Positions 15,774-24,184 of a stretch of DNA of 40,831 nucleotides are shown here, in pieces. Within the stretch, counting starts at the first letter, position 1; each line of letters starts with the position of its first letter. A program made the translations under genes and the position numbers. Below the pieces are notes generated by a model. The model searched no databases, was not told the origin of the DNA, and saw only the letters and a program-made list of their open reading frames with translations. The stretch lies in NCBI GenBank assembly GCA_041669745.1, contig JBAYAO010000001.1, positions 1-40,831 on the forward strand, read 5' to 3'. This DNA is from JBAZDV01 sp041669745. GTDB lineage: Archaea; Thermoplasmatota; Thermoplasmata; Methanomassiliicoccales; Methanomethylophilaceae.

Positions 15774-15849
15774 TGGTGGGCCCAGCCGGATTTGAACCGG
15801 CGACCTTCACCATGTCAAGGTGACGTCATAACCCCTAGACCATGAGCCC
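15774..15849 (-). tRNA. tRNA-Val (anticodon GAC), CCA encoded
   Basis: Minus strand. Acceptor GGGCTCA pairs with TGGGCCC (one G-U), then discriminator A and encoded CCA. The anticodon stem TCACC/GGTGA holds the loop TTGACAT, anticodon GAC. The T arm CCGG-TTCAAAT-CCGG is regular. No intron. The AT-richer stretch with two unusual genes begins just beyond its 3' end. Confidence 0.95.
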
Positions 15850-15993
15850 GTGGTCTCTGAGATACACTTCTTATTATTATATCTTACTACCTCGTGTGTC
15901 TGGGGATATGACGGACTGGCAGTTGGCGTTTGGGGACACGATTTCAGTGTCGGTCTCGATAAGATATTAATCGTCAACGCCGATGCCCCGGGC

Positions 15994-16233
15994 ATGGTAG
16001 AGATCAAACTGTTCACGAAAAACAATTGCGGTAAGTGCGATCACGTCAAAGAGAGACTGCCTAAAAATCTCAAGATAGAGGTCTTGAACGTCGATACGGT
16101 CGACGGATTGGCAGAAGGGGCGTACTATGAGGTCCTTGACAAGGGTTTTCCGGTCCTCGTTGTCGATGATGAAAGGGTCGCAGAGGATGCGGTTCCCGTT
16201 CTGAAGAAGCTCACAGAGCTCGCAGGTCAGTAA
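15994..16233 (+). CDS. Glutaredoxin/thioredoxin-like small redox protein
   Basis: 79 residues. The redox motif C11-G-K-C14 follows the first beta strand (IKLFTKNNC), and the cis-proline is in KGFPVLVV, as in archaeal glutaredoxin-like proteins. It would act as a cytoplasmic thiol-disulfide carrier. A TATA-like GATATTAA at 15963 is about 30 bp before ATG 15994. The frame is open further upstream, but that part overlaps the tRNA promoter region. The stop is one base before kae1, so the two are co-transcribed. Confidence 0.8.
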   Translation: MVEIKLFTKNNCGKCDHVKERLPKNLKIEVLNVDTVDGLAEGAYYEVLDKGFPVLVVDDERVAEDAVPVLKKLTELAGQ

Positions 16234-16234
16234 G

Positions 16235-17218
16235 ATGATAACACTCGGTATCGAAGGTACGGCACATACTCTGGGGATAGGGATAGTGGATACCGAGAGG
16301 AAAGTGTTGGCAAATGTTCTTGATATGTACAAACCGGCCGAGGGGGGACTGCACCCCAGAGAAGCCGCGAATCATCACGCGGATGTCGTTGCGCCCCTCA
16401 TCGTAAAGGCAACTGAAGAGGCGGGTGTCTCGTTGAAGGAAGTGGACCTGGTATCATTTTCGAAAGGTCCGGGATTGGGACCGTGTCTCAGGGTCGCGGC
16501 GACCGCGGCACGGTCCTTGTCACTGAGGATGGGTGTGCCGATAATGGGTGTCAATCACTGTATCGCGCATATCGAGATAGGAAGGGCCACGACCGGATGC
16601 AGGGATCCAGCGCTACTGTACGCCTCCGGCGGGAATACCCAGATAATCGCGTTCGCGAACGGTAAATATCGTATTTTCGGTGAAACACTGGATGTTGGCA
16701 TAGGCAACATGTTCGATAAACTCGGAAGGGATCTCGGGCTCGGCTATTATGCTGGACCCGTGATCGAAAAGCTTGCCAAAGAGGGAGACAGGCTTCTTGA
16801 GCTGCCGTATTCGGTGAAAGGCATGGACATATCGTTCTCCGGTATAATGACGGCGGCATTGGCCCTAAAGAGAAAAGGGTACCGGCTGGAAGATATAGCT
16901 TTCTCGGTCCAGGAGACGTGTTTCGGTATGCTCGTCGAGGTCACGGAGAGGGCGATGGCGCATGTTGGCAAGGACGAAGTGCTTCTGGGCGGAGGTGTTG
17001 CACAGAACGCACGTCTCAGAGAGATGATACAGGAGATGGCGGAAGAACGCGGAGCACGGATGTTCGTCCCGGAGAGGAAGCTATGCGTGGACAACGGTGC
17101 GATGATCGCGTGGTTGGGGAATCTGATGTATCTGTCCGGAACGAGGATGACGATCGGCGATACGGCGATAGAACAGAGATTCAGGACCGATGAAGTGAAG
17201 GTCACTTGGCGGAGCTGA
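16235..17218 (+). CDS. kae1: tRNA N6-threonylcarbamoyladenosine synthase subunit Kae1
   Basis: 327 residues of the Kae1/TsaD ASKHA fold. The metal-binding histidines are in NHCIAHIEIG, and GGGVAQNARL and DNGAMIAWLG are family motifs. Kae1 transfers threonylcarbamoyl to A37 of ANN-decoding tRNAs within the KEOPS complex. Many Euryarchaeota fuse Kae1 to the kinase Bud32; here the protein ends after the Kae1 domain, so Bud32 must be separate or absent. The last 17 bp overlap the 3' end of the convergent DHH gene. Confidence 0.95.
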   Translation: MITLGIEGTAHTLGIGIVDTERKVLANVLDMYKPAEGGLHPREAANHHADVVAPLIVKATEEAGVSLKEVDLVSFSKGPGLGPCLRVAATAARSLSLRMGVPIMGVNHCIAHIEIGRATTGCRDPALLYASGGNTQIIAFANGKYRIFGETLDVGIGNMFDKLGRDLGLGYYAGPVIEKLAKEGDRLLELPYSVKGMDISFSGIMTAALALKRKGYRLEDIAFSVQETCFGMLVEVTERAMAHVGKDEVLLGGGVAQNARLREMIQEMAEERGARMFVPERKLCVDNGAMIAWLGNLMYLSGTRMTIGDTAIEQRFRTDEVKVTWRS

Positions 17219-18551
17219 GCTGTTCTTTGAGTATGTTATCGAGATTGGCAAGGAACGTCTCCTCACAGCCAGCCTCGAAGGATGCGCCGCTAGCTATCTT
17301 ATGGCCGCCTCCCGTGCCGCCTACCGAATCAGCGGCGAGTCTCATGGCCGAGGAGAGATCGATGCCCTTGTCCAGCTGTTGCCACATTCCTCTGGATGAG
17401 ACCTTTGCTTTTCCATCTGAACTATTGATCCCGATGGTGGGTTTGTCAGGGTCGCCTATGAACTGCATCGCGATACCGCAGAGTATGCCGGTGAATCCCG
17501 ATGAGGTGCTGTCGAAATGCTGGAGATGTTCCATCTGCGTAAGGCCTTTGTTGTCAAGGTCTGTTATCGATGTAACGATCTTGTTCTTTGATTCGTTGTT
17601 CAATTCGACCGCTCTCACCAGGTCGTTATCGCTTCCCAGGCAAACCGATACCCCTATACCGCCGACACCGGAGCGCCCGCAAGCATTCAATATATCTGCA
17701 AAGGATTCGGCATCCATGCCCCAATCCTTCAGGAAGTATCTGGTTCTGGCAACCTCTTTCATGGTTTGAAGTGTCACGCCCTGTCTGGTCAATTTTATCG
17801 CGATCAGCGTGGACAATCTTCTCTTTTCGTCATCGGTAAGGTCCGTAAAAGATTCATCCAGAGAGACACCAGCATCCTTCAGGATCTGTGAAACGCCCTC
17901 CTGATTTCCGGTGACGCCCCTTATGTAGGGGTCCGTCGTAAGATACAGGGCCTTGGACATAGGTCCAGGGGGGACCAACGAACCCTCGGTAACTTTGACC
18001 AACCCTCTTCTGACGCCCTCATCCAGAAGATATGTGTTCAGACCGCTCAGTCCGTTGATGTGCTGTCTGTCGCCTGCTATACCCGCGAACGCGATCTGGA
18101 CAAGGTCCCAGTTTTCTTCGTTCATGAAAAGGGAGAAGAGAAAGGCCATGGTAGCACCGCATCCAGAGGTCATACCGTCAATGCCGACCAGATGCGGATT
18201 GGCATAGCAGATTGTTTCCGAATCATCGGGTGTGCTGTGATGGTCCAGCACGATAATCTTCTTGTCCATCTTCTCTAGCTGTCTGATGTATGAGGCACCT
18301 AGGTCCGTCATAAGGATGCAGTCGGCTCCGCATTCCTTTACGATTTCGAAATACTCGTCATTCATGGTGGTGAAGAGCGTAACTGCGTATTCCTTATCGG
18401 CTCTGGACAAGGTCTTTGCAATGATACCGGCGGCAGAGATCCCATCTGCGTCGTGGTGTGAGAAAACCTGAATAAAACCATGACTGCGAACGATCTCCGC
18501 CGCAGATGATAAACGATTAAAGAGTTTTGAAGGTAGGACGTTTTCGTCCAT
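17202..18551 (-). CDS. DHH-family phosphoesterase, archaeal RecJ-like/GAN type
   Basis: 449 residues. The DHH domain has H33-D34-x-D36-G37, MTDLGAS, and D103-H104-H105; the DHHA1 end has GGTGGGH near 425. This architecture is that of the archaeal RecJ homologue, which in other archaea is the GINS-associated 5'-3' exonuclease (GAN) or acts on 3' RNA. It is eight bases downstream of rps15, a pairing common in archaea. Catalytic residues are intact. Exact substrate is inferred from family. Confidence 0.85.
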   Translation of the reverse strand: MDENVLPSKLFNRLSSAAEIVRSHGFIQVFSHHDADGISAAGIIAKTLSRADKEYAVTLFTTMNDEYFEIVKECGADCILMTDLGASYIRQLEKMDKKIIVLDHHSTPDDSETICYANPHLVGIDGMTSGCGATMAFLFSLFMNEENWDLVQIAFAGIAGDRQHINGLSGLNTYLLDEGVRRGLVKVTEGSLVPPGPMSKALYLTTDPYIRGVTGNQEGVSQILKDAGVSLDESFTDLTDDEKRRLSTLIAIKLTRQGVTLQTMKEVARTRYFLKDWGMDAESFADILNACGRSGVGGIGVSVCLGSDNDLVRAVELNNESKNKIVTSITDLDNKGLTQMEHLQHFDSTSSGFTGILCGIAMQFIGDPDKPTIGINSSDGKAKVSSRGMWQQLDKGIDLSSAMRLAADSVGGTGGGHKIASGASFEAGCEETFLANLDNILKEQLSSAK

Positions 18552-18559
18552 GGAACACC

Positions 18560-19015
18560 TTACTTAAGCATGAGCTCCACAGTGTTGAGTGAATATTTCC
18601 AATCCTTGGGCAGAACGCCGTTATCCTTGTAGTAGCGTTCCAGTCTTCTGATCTTCGCTTCGATCATCTGGAGTCCTCTCCGGTTGGCAACGTCTCCACG
18701 GTTGTTCTTTATGTGAACGTTGAGCGTGATGGCGCGTCTCATCAGATTGGATAGATCCTCGGGAAGTGCGGGCGATACGCCTTTTGCTTCCATAATCTTT
18801 GTCACTGTGCTTCCGGTAGCGAGCTTAACGTCCGGAACTCCGTACTGGTCTCTTAGAACAAGTCCGATCTTGGCTGAGTTGTTGCCGTCCTTGGCCATTT
18901 TGACTATTATGTCCTCTATCTCGGTGGCTGAGATGGGAACCCATGCAGGGTTCTCGGTGACCATGGGGCGCTTCGAACAGGATTTGCCCTTTCTTCTTGT
19001 ATGCATTCTTGCCAT
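18560..19015 (-). CDS. rps15: 30S ribosomal protein uS15
   Basis: 151 residues, the archaeal length. The start MARMHTRRKGKS is typical; an upstream in-frame ATG at 19036 is rejected because a ribosome site (AGAGG) sits properly before 19015. The C-terminal uS15 domain includes the HIKNNRGDVANRRGLQ segment that contacts 16S rRNA. A TATA box CTTTAAATATT is at 19071-19083. It heads the two-gene operon with the DHH phosphoesterase. Confidence 0.97.
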   Translation of the reverse strand: MARMHTRRKGKSCSKRPMVTENPAWVPISATEIEDIIVKMAKDGNNSAKIGLVLRDQYGVPDVKLATGSTVTKIMEAKGVSPALPEDLSNLMRRAITLNVHIKNNRGDVANRRGLQMIEAKIRRLERYYKDNGVLPKDWKYSLNTVELMLK

Positions 19016-19144
19016 GATGTAATTCCTCTGAATCATTCAGGCGGCGAGGCTGGTTCTACCCTATCTAATACTAATATTTAAAGCAAATCACACACGGCTG
19101 CAAATGACCGATTGTAAATCCTCGCCTCATAACGCAACGATGAT

Positions 19145-20140
19145 TCACTGGCGGATACAGCATCTGGCCCATTCGATGACGTTTTCGTATTCATCGGTAT
19201 CAAAGGCCAGATTATCGGGCAGGGTCTCAAACAACTCGGACTCCATCTCTCCCTTCGAGATCTTTTTTCCCAGCAGGCACACACAGACATCGCAGTATCC
19301 TATGTTCTTCTTGTCGATCAGTGCGGCCTCGTATCCGGATTCCTCAAGGCATTCTCTCACTGCAGCCTGCTCGGTGGTCTCATCGTTCTCCACCTTGCCG
19401 CCGGGCATCTCCCAGCCCTTTCTTTTGAGATTATGCACCATCAGGAACCTGTCGTCCTTCATCACTATGCAGTACACTGTTCTGGGCCTTTCCGCGACGA
19501 TAATGGCATGGGCGCCCTCATACGGTTCCAGGCTTCTCATGTCGAGTATCCTGCATCCGCGATTCAGAAGGCGTTTCCTAGCTTCCTCGAAAACGGTCTT
19601 TGGCTCTGCAGTGACATCTTCGGAACGTGCTTTGATGCACACCATCCCGTATCTGGCATTGAAGCGCTCCATGTTGTTTGCCAATATGTCGGCCTGATTC
19701 TTCTGTGCGACATCGGAGTAAACGATATCCACTTTATCGATCAGAAAACCATATTCTTCCGGATCCGTGGCATCGCCGAGGATAGGATTCATATTGTCCC
19801 TTCTTTCGGCTGTCTTGACAAGGTCCCTGAAGGATCTGGGTGAAAATTCGACACAGTATACCTTTCCGTTGCGCACGATGTCCGAGACATGGGAAGAGGT
19901 GGTTCCACTGGCAGCTCCGAGATAAAGGACGTGTGACGATCGTGTAAAAGGGAAGGCGGTCCCGCCGCACGTGATGTATGCCGAAAGTTTGCTTCTGTCA
20001 GGGGACCATTCACGGTATTCTGTTCCAGAGATGGTCAAAAGGCGTTCACCGTACACCCTCATTCCAGGATTTCGCGATACCGTATACAGTCTTCCCTTTT
20101 CGGAGAACACTGTTCCATCTGTGCATTTCAAAGGTTCCAT
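19145..20140 (-). CDS. flpA: Fibrillarin (FlpA) 2'-O-methyltransferase fused to a Nudix hydrolase
   Basis: 331 residues against about 210-230 for FlpA. Residues 1-218 are a full fibrillarin: NPGMRVYGERL, SAM motif VLYLGAASGTT (71-81), catalytic-region D143 (YSDVAQ) and K170. Residues 220-331 are a Nudix domain with the box starting at G248 (GKVENDE) and ending REC-LEESGY (262-270). No stop or frameshift separates them. FlpA methylates rRNA and tRNA ribose guided by C/D RNAs with Nop5 and L7Ae; Nop5 is not adjacent as it usually is. The Nudix substrate is unknown, possibly a nucleotide or RNA cap-like end. A TATA-like TTTTATATTC is at 20171-20180. Confidence 0.9.
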   Translation of the reverse strand: MEPLKCTDGTVFSEKGRLYTVSRNPGMRVYGERLLTISGTEYREWSPDRSKLSAYITCGGTAFPFTRSSHVLYLGAASGTTSSHVSDIVRNGKVYCVEFSPRSFRDLVKTAERRDNMNPILGDATDPEEYGFLIDKVDIVYSDVAQKNQADILANNMERFNARYGMVCIKARSEDVTAEPKTVFEEARKRLLNRGCRILDMRSLEPYEGAHAIIVAERPRTVYCIVMKDDRFLMVHNLKRKGWEMPGGKVENDETTEQAAVRECLEESGYEAALIDKKNIGYCDVCVCLLGKKISKGEMESELFETLPDNLAFDTDEYENVIEWARCCIRQ

Positions 20141-20229
20141 CAGGGTCGCTGTATATATCGTAGTTGAAACGAATATAAAATGGAAGTTATCAGAATAGTA
20201 AATTATATCGGTAGATCATCCTCATCACG

Positions 20230-21846
20230 ATGATACAAACACTCAGGGCAATTGCAGAAGATGTATCGAAGGCGATCAGGACGATACCGAAATGTGTCGA
20301 TATCGGGGAGGAGATCTGCATCGGAGCGGACGGTACACCGACCTCTAAAATCGACAAGATCGCCGAGAATACCGTCCTGAGTTACATTCAGTTACACGAG
20401 ATCCCTTTGAATATATTGAGCGAAGAGATAGGTTTCGTCGATAACGGTGCAGAAGACACGCTTGTTCTTGATCCCATAGACGGAACGACCAATTCGGTCA
20501 TCGGGGTGCCGATGTTCACGATCTCGATGGCCGTAGGAAAAGGTTCTATGAACGGGATGCACACAGCATATATCCGAAATCTGATCACAGGCGACGAGTA
20601 TACGGCGGAAAAGGGAAACGGCGCGTATCTCAACGGTGAAAGAATACACAGTAAGAGCATATCGGATCCGAAGAGATTGATGATGATGATATACCTCGGC
20701 AACGGAGCCGATCCGCAGGCATTCGCGGTAGCAAAACGTGTCAAATCATCGAGAGCCTACGGATGCGCATCGTTAGAGATGACATTGGTCGCTACCGGCA
20801 AAGCCGACGGATTCCTTATGCAGTCTGAGAACTACGCAAGGGCGATCCGTATCGTGGATATTGCGGCCAGCAGTCTTATACTCAGGGAGGCCGGGGGTGA
20901 GGTTTACGCATTGGACGGTTCTGTATTGGATATGCCGTTCGACCTCGAGCACAGGTCAAATTTCCTTGCCGTGGGGGACAACAGGGTATTCGATTACATC
21001 ATGGGCGGAGGAGGGACACTTCCGGAAGGCATCGAAAGACCGAGATATGGGATATATGTCAATATGAGCATCCCTTCGGTAAAGGAAATAGCCGCCAGGG
21101 TGATGAAGGCACTGGAAGGCGAGAGTTATGTTCTGGATTCGGAGATCGCCGATGCTATGGGACTGAAGGGATGTCCGCTTGACATGATGGATGTCGACAT
21201 ACTCATAACCGTGGGCGGTGACGGTACGATATTGCGTGCCATGCAGAGCACCGATGCCAGGATAATAGGGGTGAACGCAGGCGGAATAGGATTCCTCACA
21301 GAGATAGATGCCGATGATATTGAAAAGGGCGTAAAGAGGTTGCAAAATGGGGACTATACGGTACAGAGAAGGGCGAAGCTCAGGGTGACCTACAGGGGGG
21401 AGGTGCTCGGGGACGCGGTCAACGAGGCGGTCATCCATACGGATTCAGTGGCGAAGATCAGACGTTTCAAGGTCTACGTGAACGATTCACTGGCGACAGA
21501 CATCCGTGCGGACGGGATACTGCTTTCGACACCCACGGGTTCTACATGTTACGCCATGAGCCTGGGTGCACCCATAATAGACCATCGTGTCAATGCTTGG
21601 GTGATGGTCCCTATGGCGGCATTCAAATTCTCATCAAGACCCATGATCATCCCGACATCTGCCAAGGTTACGGTGGAGATGGTTATGGAAAAGGGATGTC
21701 TTCTGGTCATCGACGGACAGAAGGAGTTCAGTCTTCCTGGGGGTTCCAAGATAGAGCTCACGAGATCGTCAAAATATGCGACATTCATAATGTTCGACAC
21801 CGATTTCTATTCTCGCATAAGGGAAAAGCTGGTGAACGCTTTATGA
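20230..21846 (+). CDS. Bifunctional NADP phosphatase (IMPase fold)-NAD kinase
   Basis: 538 residues. N-terminal inositol-monophosphatase fold: E65-E66, D81-P-I-D84-G-T, and D210 in VDIAAS (usual WDxAA). C-terminal NAD kinase: G329-G-D-G-T, NAGGIGFLTE, a conserved NE pair in DAVNEAV, and LLSTPTGSTCYAMS. The same order occurs in Methanocaldococcus MJ0917, which carries both opposing activities, so the fusion is known. It sets the NAD/NADP balance. AATTATAT at 20201 is about 27 bp from the ATG, giving a leaderless mRNA. Its stop overlaps the JAMM gene start by 4 bp. Confidence 0.9.
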   Translation: MIQTLRAIAEDVSKAIRTIPKCVDIGEEICIGADGTPTSKIDKIAENTVLSYIQLHEIPLNILSEEIGFVDNGAEDTLVLDPIDGTTNSVIGVPMFTISMAVGKGSMNGMHTAYIRNLITGDEYTAEKGNGAYLNGERIHSKSISDPKRLMMMIYLGNGADPQAFAVAKRVKSSRAYGCASLEMTLVATGKADGFLMQSENYARAIRIVDIAASSLILREAGGEVYALDGSVLDMPFDLEHRSNFLAVGDNRVFDYIMGGGGTLPEGIERPRYGIYVNMSIPSVKEIAARVMKALEGESYVLDSEIADAMGLKGCPLDMMDVDILITVGGDGTILRAMQSTDARIIGVNAGGIGFLTEIDADDIEKGVKRLQNGDYTVQRRAKLRVTYRGEVLGDAVNEAVIHTDSVAKIRRFKVYVNDSLATDIRADGILLSTPTGSTCYAMSLGAPIIDHRVNAWVMVPMAAFKFSSRPMIIPTSAKVTVEMVMEKGCLLVIDGQKEFSLPGGSKIELTRSSKYATFIMFDTDFYSRIREKLVNAL

Positions 21847-22217
21847 AGAGGATATATGCAGTGGATATCGAATTCATAGATTCTTTCAACGAATCAGCCA
21901 AAGCCTGCTATCCCAAGGAATTCCTGTGCATGACAAGGGTCTATGACGGAGTCATATCGGAAATGATCCTTCTGCCCGGAACGGTGTTCGGTGACAGTCA
22001 CAGTTTCTTGAACGAATGGATGTCGCCGATAGATTATGATCTCGCTGGTACGGCGCATTCCCACCCAGGTTACAGCAATCAACCGTCCGGTGACGACAGA
22101 TCTCTGTTCAGCAACATGGGCGGGATACATTTCATCACCTGTCAGCCATATGACAGGAACAGCTGGAGAGCTTACAATTCCGACGGGAAACCCGTCGAAT
22201 TGGAGATCAAATATTGA
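21843..22217 (+). CDS. JAMM/MPN-domain metalloprotease-like protein
   Basis: 124 residues. The JAMM zinc motif is complete: E26 (YPKEF), H72-x-H74-P, S82 and D85 in HSHPGYSNQPSGDD. In archaea such proteins remove ubiquitin-like SAMP modifiers or process small sulfur carriers. ATG 21843 overlaps the NAD kinase stop as ATGA; the open frame continues upstream only inside that gene. The last 11 bp overlap the convergent phosphohexomutase-like gene. Protease function is inferred from the intact motif. Confidence 0.88.
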   Translation: MKRIYAVDIEFIDSFNESAKACYPKEFLCMTRVYDGVISEMILLPGTVFGDSHSFLNEWMSPIDYDLAGTAHSHPGYSNQPSGDDRSLFSNMGGIHFITCQPYDRNSWRAYNSDGKPVELEIKY

Positions 22218-23517
22218 CAGGTTTAAGACTCGAGGTGACGATCTGCTTGGCGATCTCCATCAGTCCCACTACGTAGGCCTTGTCCCTTGCCTCGACGGTT
22301 ATGTCGATAACGCTGTCGGTGTCGGAGAATCTTACGAGGAACCATCCGGATTCCATTTCGACCCTCCATCCGTCCACATCGTACATGTTGATGTAGTCGA
22401 CATCGCCGATCTTAGAACAGATTCTCTTGGCGATCCCGTCACGGTCCTCTGAATACCTAACGGATGTGTTCTCGCGCAGATATGTCGGTAGCTCATCGAT
22501 CACATCTCTGAGACTGGATTCGCTGGCTATCTTGCTGATGTATGCCGCAGCTGCAATCCCATCCGGTGCATAGGATATCTTTGAGATGAAGAAAGAGCCG
22601 TCCTCGCACCCGCCCGTATCAAGGCCATTGTTCTTGATGGATTCTCCGACGTGATGGGCACCCAGTTTCGTGATGACTATATTGCCCTTCATTAGGTCCT
22701 TCACTGCCATCGTGGTATCTATCGGGATGGCGATATTTTTGGGTTGGAAGAATTTGATGAACAATGCCAGCAATGTGGTGCCGTCAACGTATCTTCCGTC
22801 CTCGTCAATGGCGGCTATGCGTCCGCCGTCGCCGTTCAAAGCGATGCCGATACTTCCGTAATTTGATTTCACGACCTTCGACAAGGTCTTCAGATTGATT
22901 TCCTCGAGAGAGGGGGACCGTCCCGGTGATCTTCCGTCGGAGTGACAGTTCACGGTGAGTGCATCTGCGCCTATGTCCGTGATCAGCTGCGGTGCGACGA
23001 GCGATGCGCACCCGGATGCGCAGTCCACGACGACCTGGCAATCGACCATGCCGATCTCCTTTGCCACCTTCGCACGGTAGTTGTCGATGGAACCCGTCAC
23101 GTAGCGTACGTCACCGATGGATTTGAAGGAGGGGAGCATTTTCTCCTTTTCGAAACGACTGCCGAAGGCGAACATCTGAGAATCGGTGAAGAATGTGCCG
23201 TCCGTATTCCAGAACCTAAGACCGCTGACACAGTCTCTGCTCTCAGGCGAACCGATCGTTACGCAGCATTCCGTCCCTTTGCTGGCAAATGGCAATACCG
23301 GTGATGGGACTATGCCTGCATCATGTACATTCGCTCCTGCTGCCGTAAGGCCTGCTATGAGACTGCTGCGTACCATCATGCTGGTGGGATGAAGGTCACG
23401 CGCAATGGTCACACTCTTGTATTGTGTTCCGATGGTCTTGCCTATGTTCAGAACGAGTTCGGGAGTGATCTCCCCGTCTAATGTTCCTTGAATATTGGCC
23501 ACTCCGATAAGGGGCAT
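22207..23517 (-). CDS. Phosphohexomutase-family protein with degenerate active-site motifs
   Basis: 436 residues, near the normal length for archaeal phosphomannomutase/phosphoglucosamine mutase. All four signature loops are altered: TASHNP-type serine loop reads TIGSPE (87-92), DGDADR metal loop reads NGDGGR (228-233), GGEESGH sugar loop reads GGCEDGS (302-308), and RxSGTEP phosphate loop reads RFSDTDS (396-402). Upstream ATGs (23544, 23685) are in frame, but ATTTATCA at about 23545 and the family N-terminus (GVANIQGTLDG for FGTxGIRG) favour ATG 23517 with a leaderless mRNA. Probably not an ordinary mutase; it may be regulatory or act on another substrate. Confidence 0.8.
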   Translation of the reverse strand: MPLIGVANIQGTLDGEITPELVLNIGKTIGTQYKSVTIARDLHPTSMMVRSSLIAGLTAAGANVHDAGIVPSPVLPFASKGTECCVTIGSPESRDCVSGLRFWNTDGTFFTDSQMFAFGSRFEKEKMLPSFKSIGDVRYVTGSIDNYRAKVAKEIGMVDCQVVVDCASGCASLVAPQLITDIGADALTVNCHSDGRSPGRSPSLEEINLKTLSKVVKSNYGSIGIALNGDGGRIAAIDEDGRYVDGTTLLALFIKFFQPKNIAIPIDTTMAVKDLMKGNIVITKLGAHHVGESIKNNGLDTGGCEDGSFFISKISYAPDGIAAAAYISKIASESSLRDVIDELPTYLRENTSVRYSEDRDGIAKRICSKIGDVDYINMYDVDGWRVEMESGWFLVRFSDTDSVIDITVEARDKAYVVGLMEIAKQIVTSSLKPVNI

Positions 23518-23659
23518 GATGAGTCCTCTAGCATCGTTCCCCATGATAAATGTTTTTTTGAAACATCGACCGATAGCCAGGACAAAGAAGACATCTTGGA
23601 TATATTCGAAGGACGTACAGAGCGAAAAAATAGTCTGGGTCGTAGATTTTTTGGCAAAG

Positions 23660-23682
23660 TTATATATACTGACTATATAAAT
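23660..23682 (+). promoter_or_regulatory. Tandem TATA boxes before the 72-residue gene
   Basis: TTATATATAC (23660-23669) and CTATATAAAT (23673-23682) are both near-consensus and 13 bp apart. The second would start transcription about 20 nt before the ATG. Two boxes suggest alternative start sites. Confidence 0.55.
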
Positions 23683-23725
23683 CAATAATCTGGCTAAGCC
23701 GAAGAGGCCGTGTCAGAGGGATAAA

Positions 23726-23944
23726 ATGGTAATGGAGAAAATCGACTTTGGAAAGGCGAAGGCAATCGCATCCAACAAGGGACTGAAACCCGGTAAAGTG
23801 AAGGGTACCGAGGGAATCCAATTCACCAAAGGGAAGAACGACAGACTCGTTGTTATCGGATGGGATGAGTTCGAGGCCATACTCAGGAAGAGAAAGCTTT
23901 CCGTTTACGAAAGCGGCGGATGGATGAAGATAATGAAGGCGTGA
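23726..23944 (+). CDS. Small basic hypothetical protein
   Basis: 72 residues, lysine-rich, with the core KVKGTEGIQFTKGKNDRLVVIGWDEFEAILRKRKLSV, which looks like a compact beta-sheet fold with one helix. I do not recognise the family. Two TATA boxes stand upstream (23660-23669 and 23673-23682), and GAGGG lies five bases before ATG 23726, so it is well expressed on paper. It is a single-gene unit followed by a hairpin. Confidence 0.7.
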   Translation: MVMEKIDFGKAKAIASNKGLKPGKVKGTEGIQFTKGKNDRLVVIGWDEFEAILRKRKLSVYESGGWMKIMKA

Positions 23945-23968
23945 GCCCTCGAAACGTTTTATGAGAGG

Positions 23969-23986
23969 GGTCGGGCAAAACCGACC
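23969..23986 (+). terminator. Hairpin between the 72-residue gene and tRNA-Leu
   Basis: GGTCGG-GCAAAA-CCGACC forms a perfect 6-bp stem with a 6-base loop, 25 bp after the stop. A T-rich stretch (CTTTTTAT) follows 9 bp later; it is also the tRNA's TATA region. Terminator function is probable but not certain. Confidence 0.5.
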
Positions 23987-24029
23987 TGCGTCACTCTTTT
24001 TATATTATCATGTGATTCGCACGGCCAAC

Positions 24030-24116
24030 GCAGGGGTTACCGAGCCTGGCCAAAGGTGCTAGATTCAGGGTCTAGTCGTTAGTCGTTCGTGGGTTCAAAT
24101 CCCATCCCCTGCACCA
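24030..24116 (+). tRNA. tRNA-Leu (anticodon CAG), CCA encoded
   Basis: Acceptor GCAGGGG/CCCCTGC, discriminator A and encoded CCA. The anticodon stem CTAGA/TCTAG encloses TTCAGGG, anticodon CAG. A long variable arm marks class II. T arm GTGGG-TTCAAAT-CCCAT. TATA box TTTTTATATTA at about 23997-24007. No intron. Confidence 0.95.
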
Positions 24117-24184
24117 ATGCGTTTGTTTTCTCGTTTTCCGTCGGGTATCGCCCCGGAGAGGTGTGACGGTGTCTTGAACGATCG

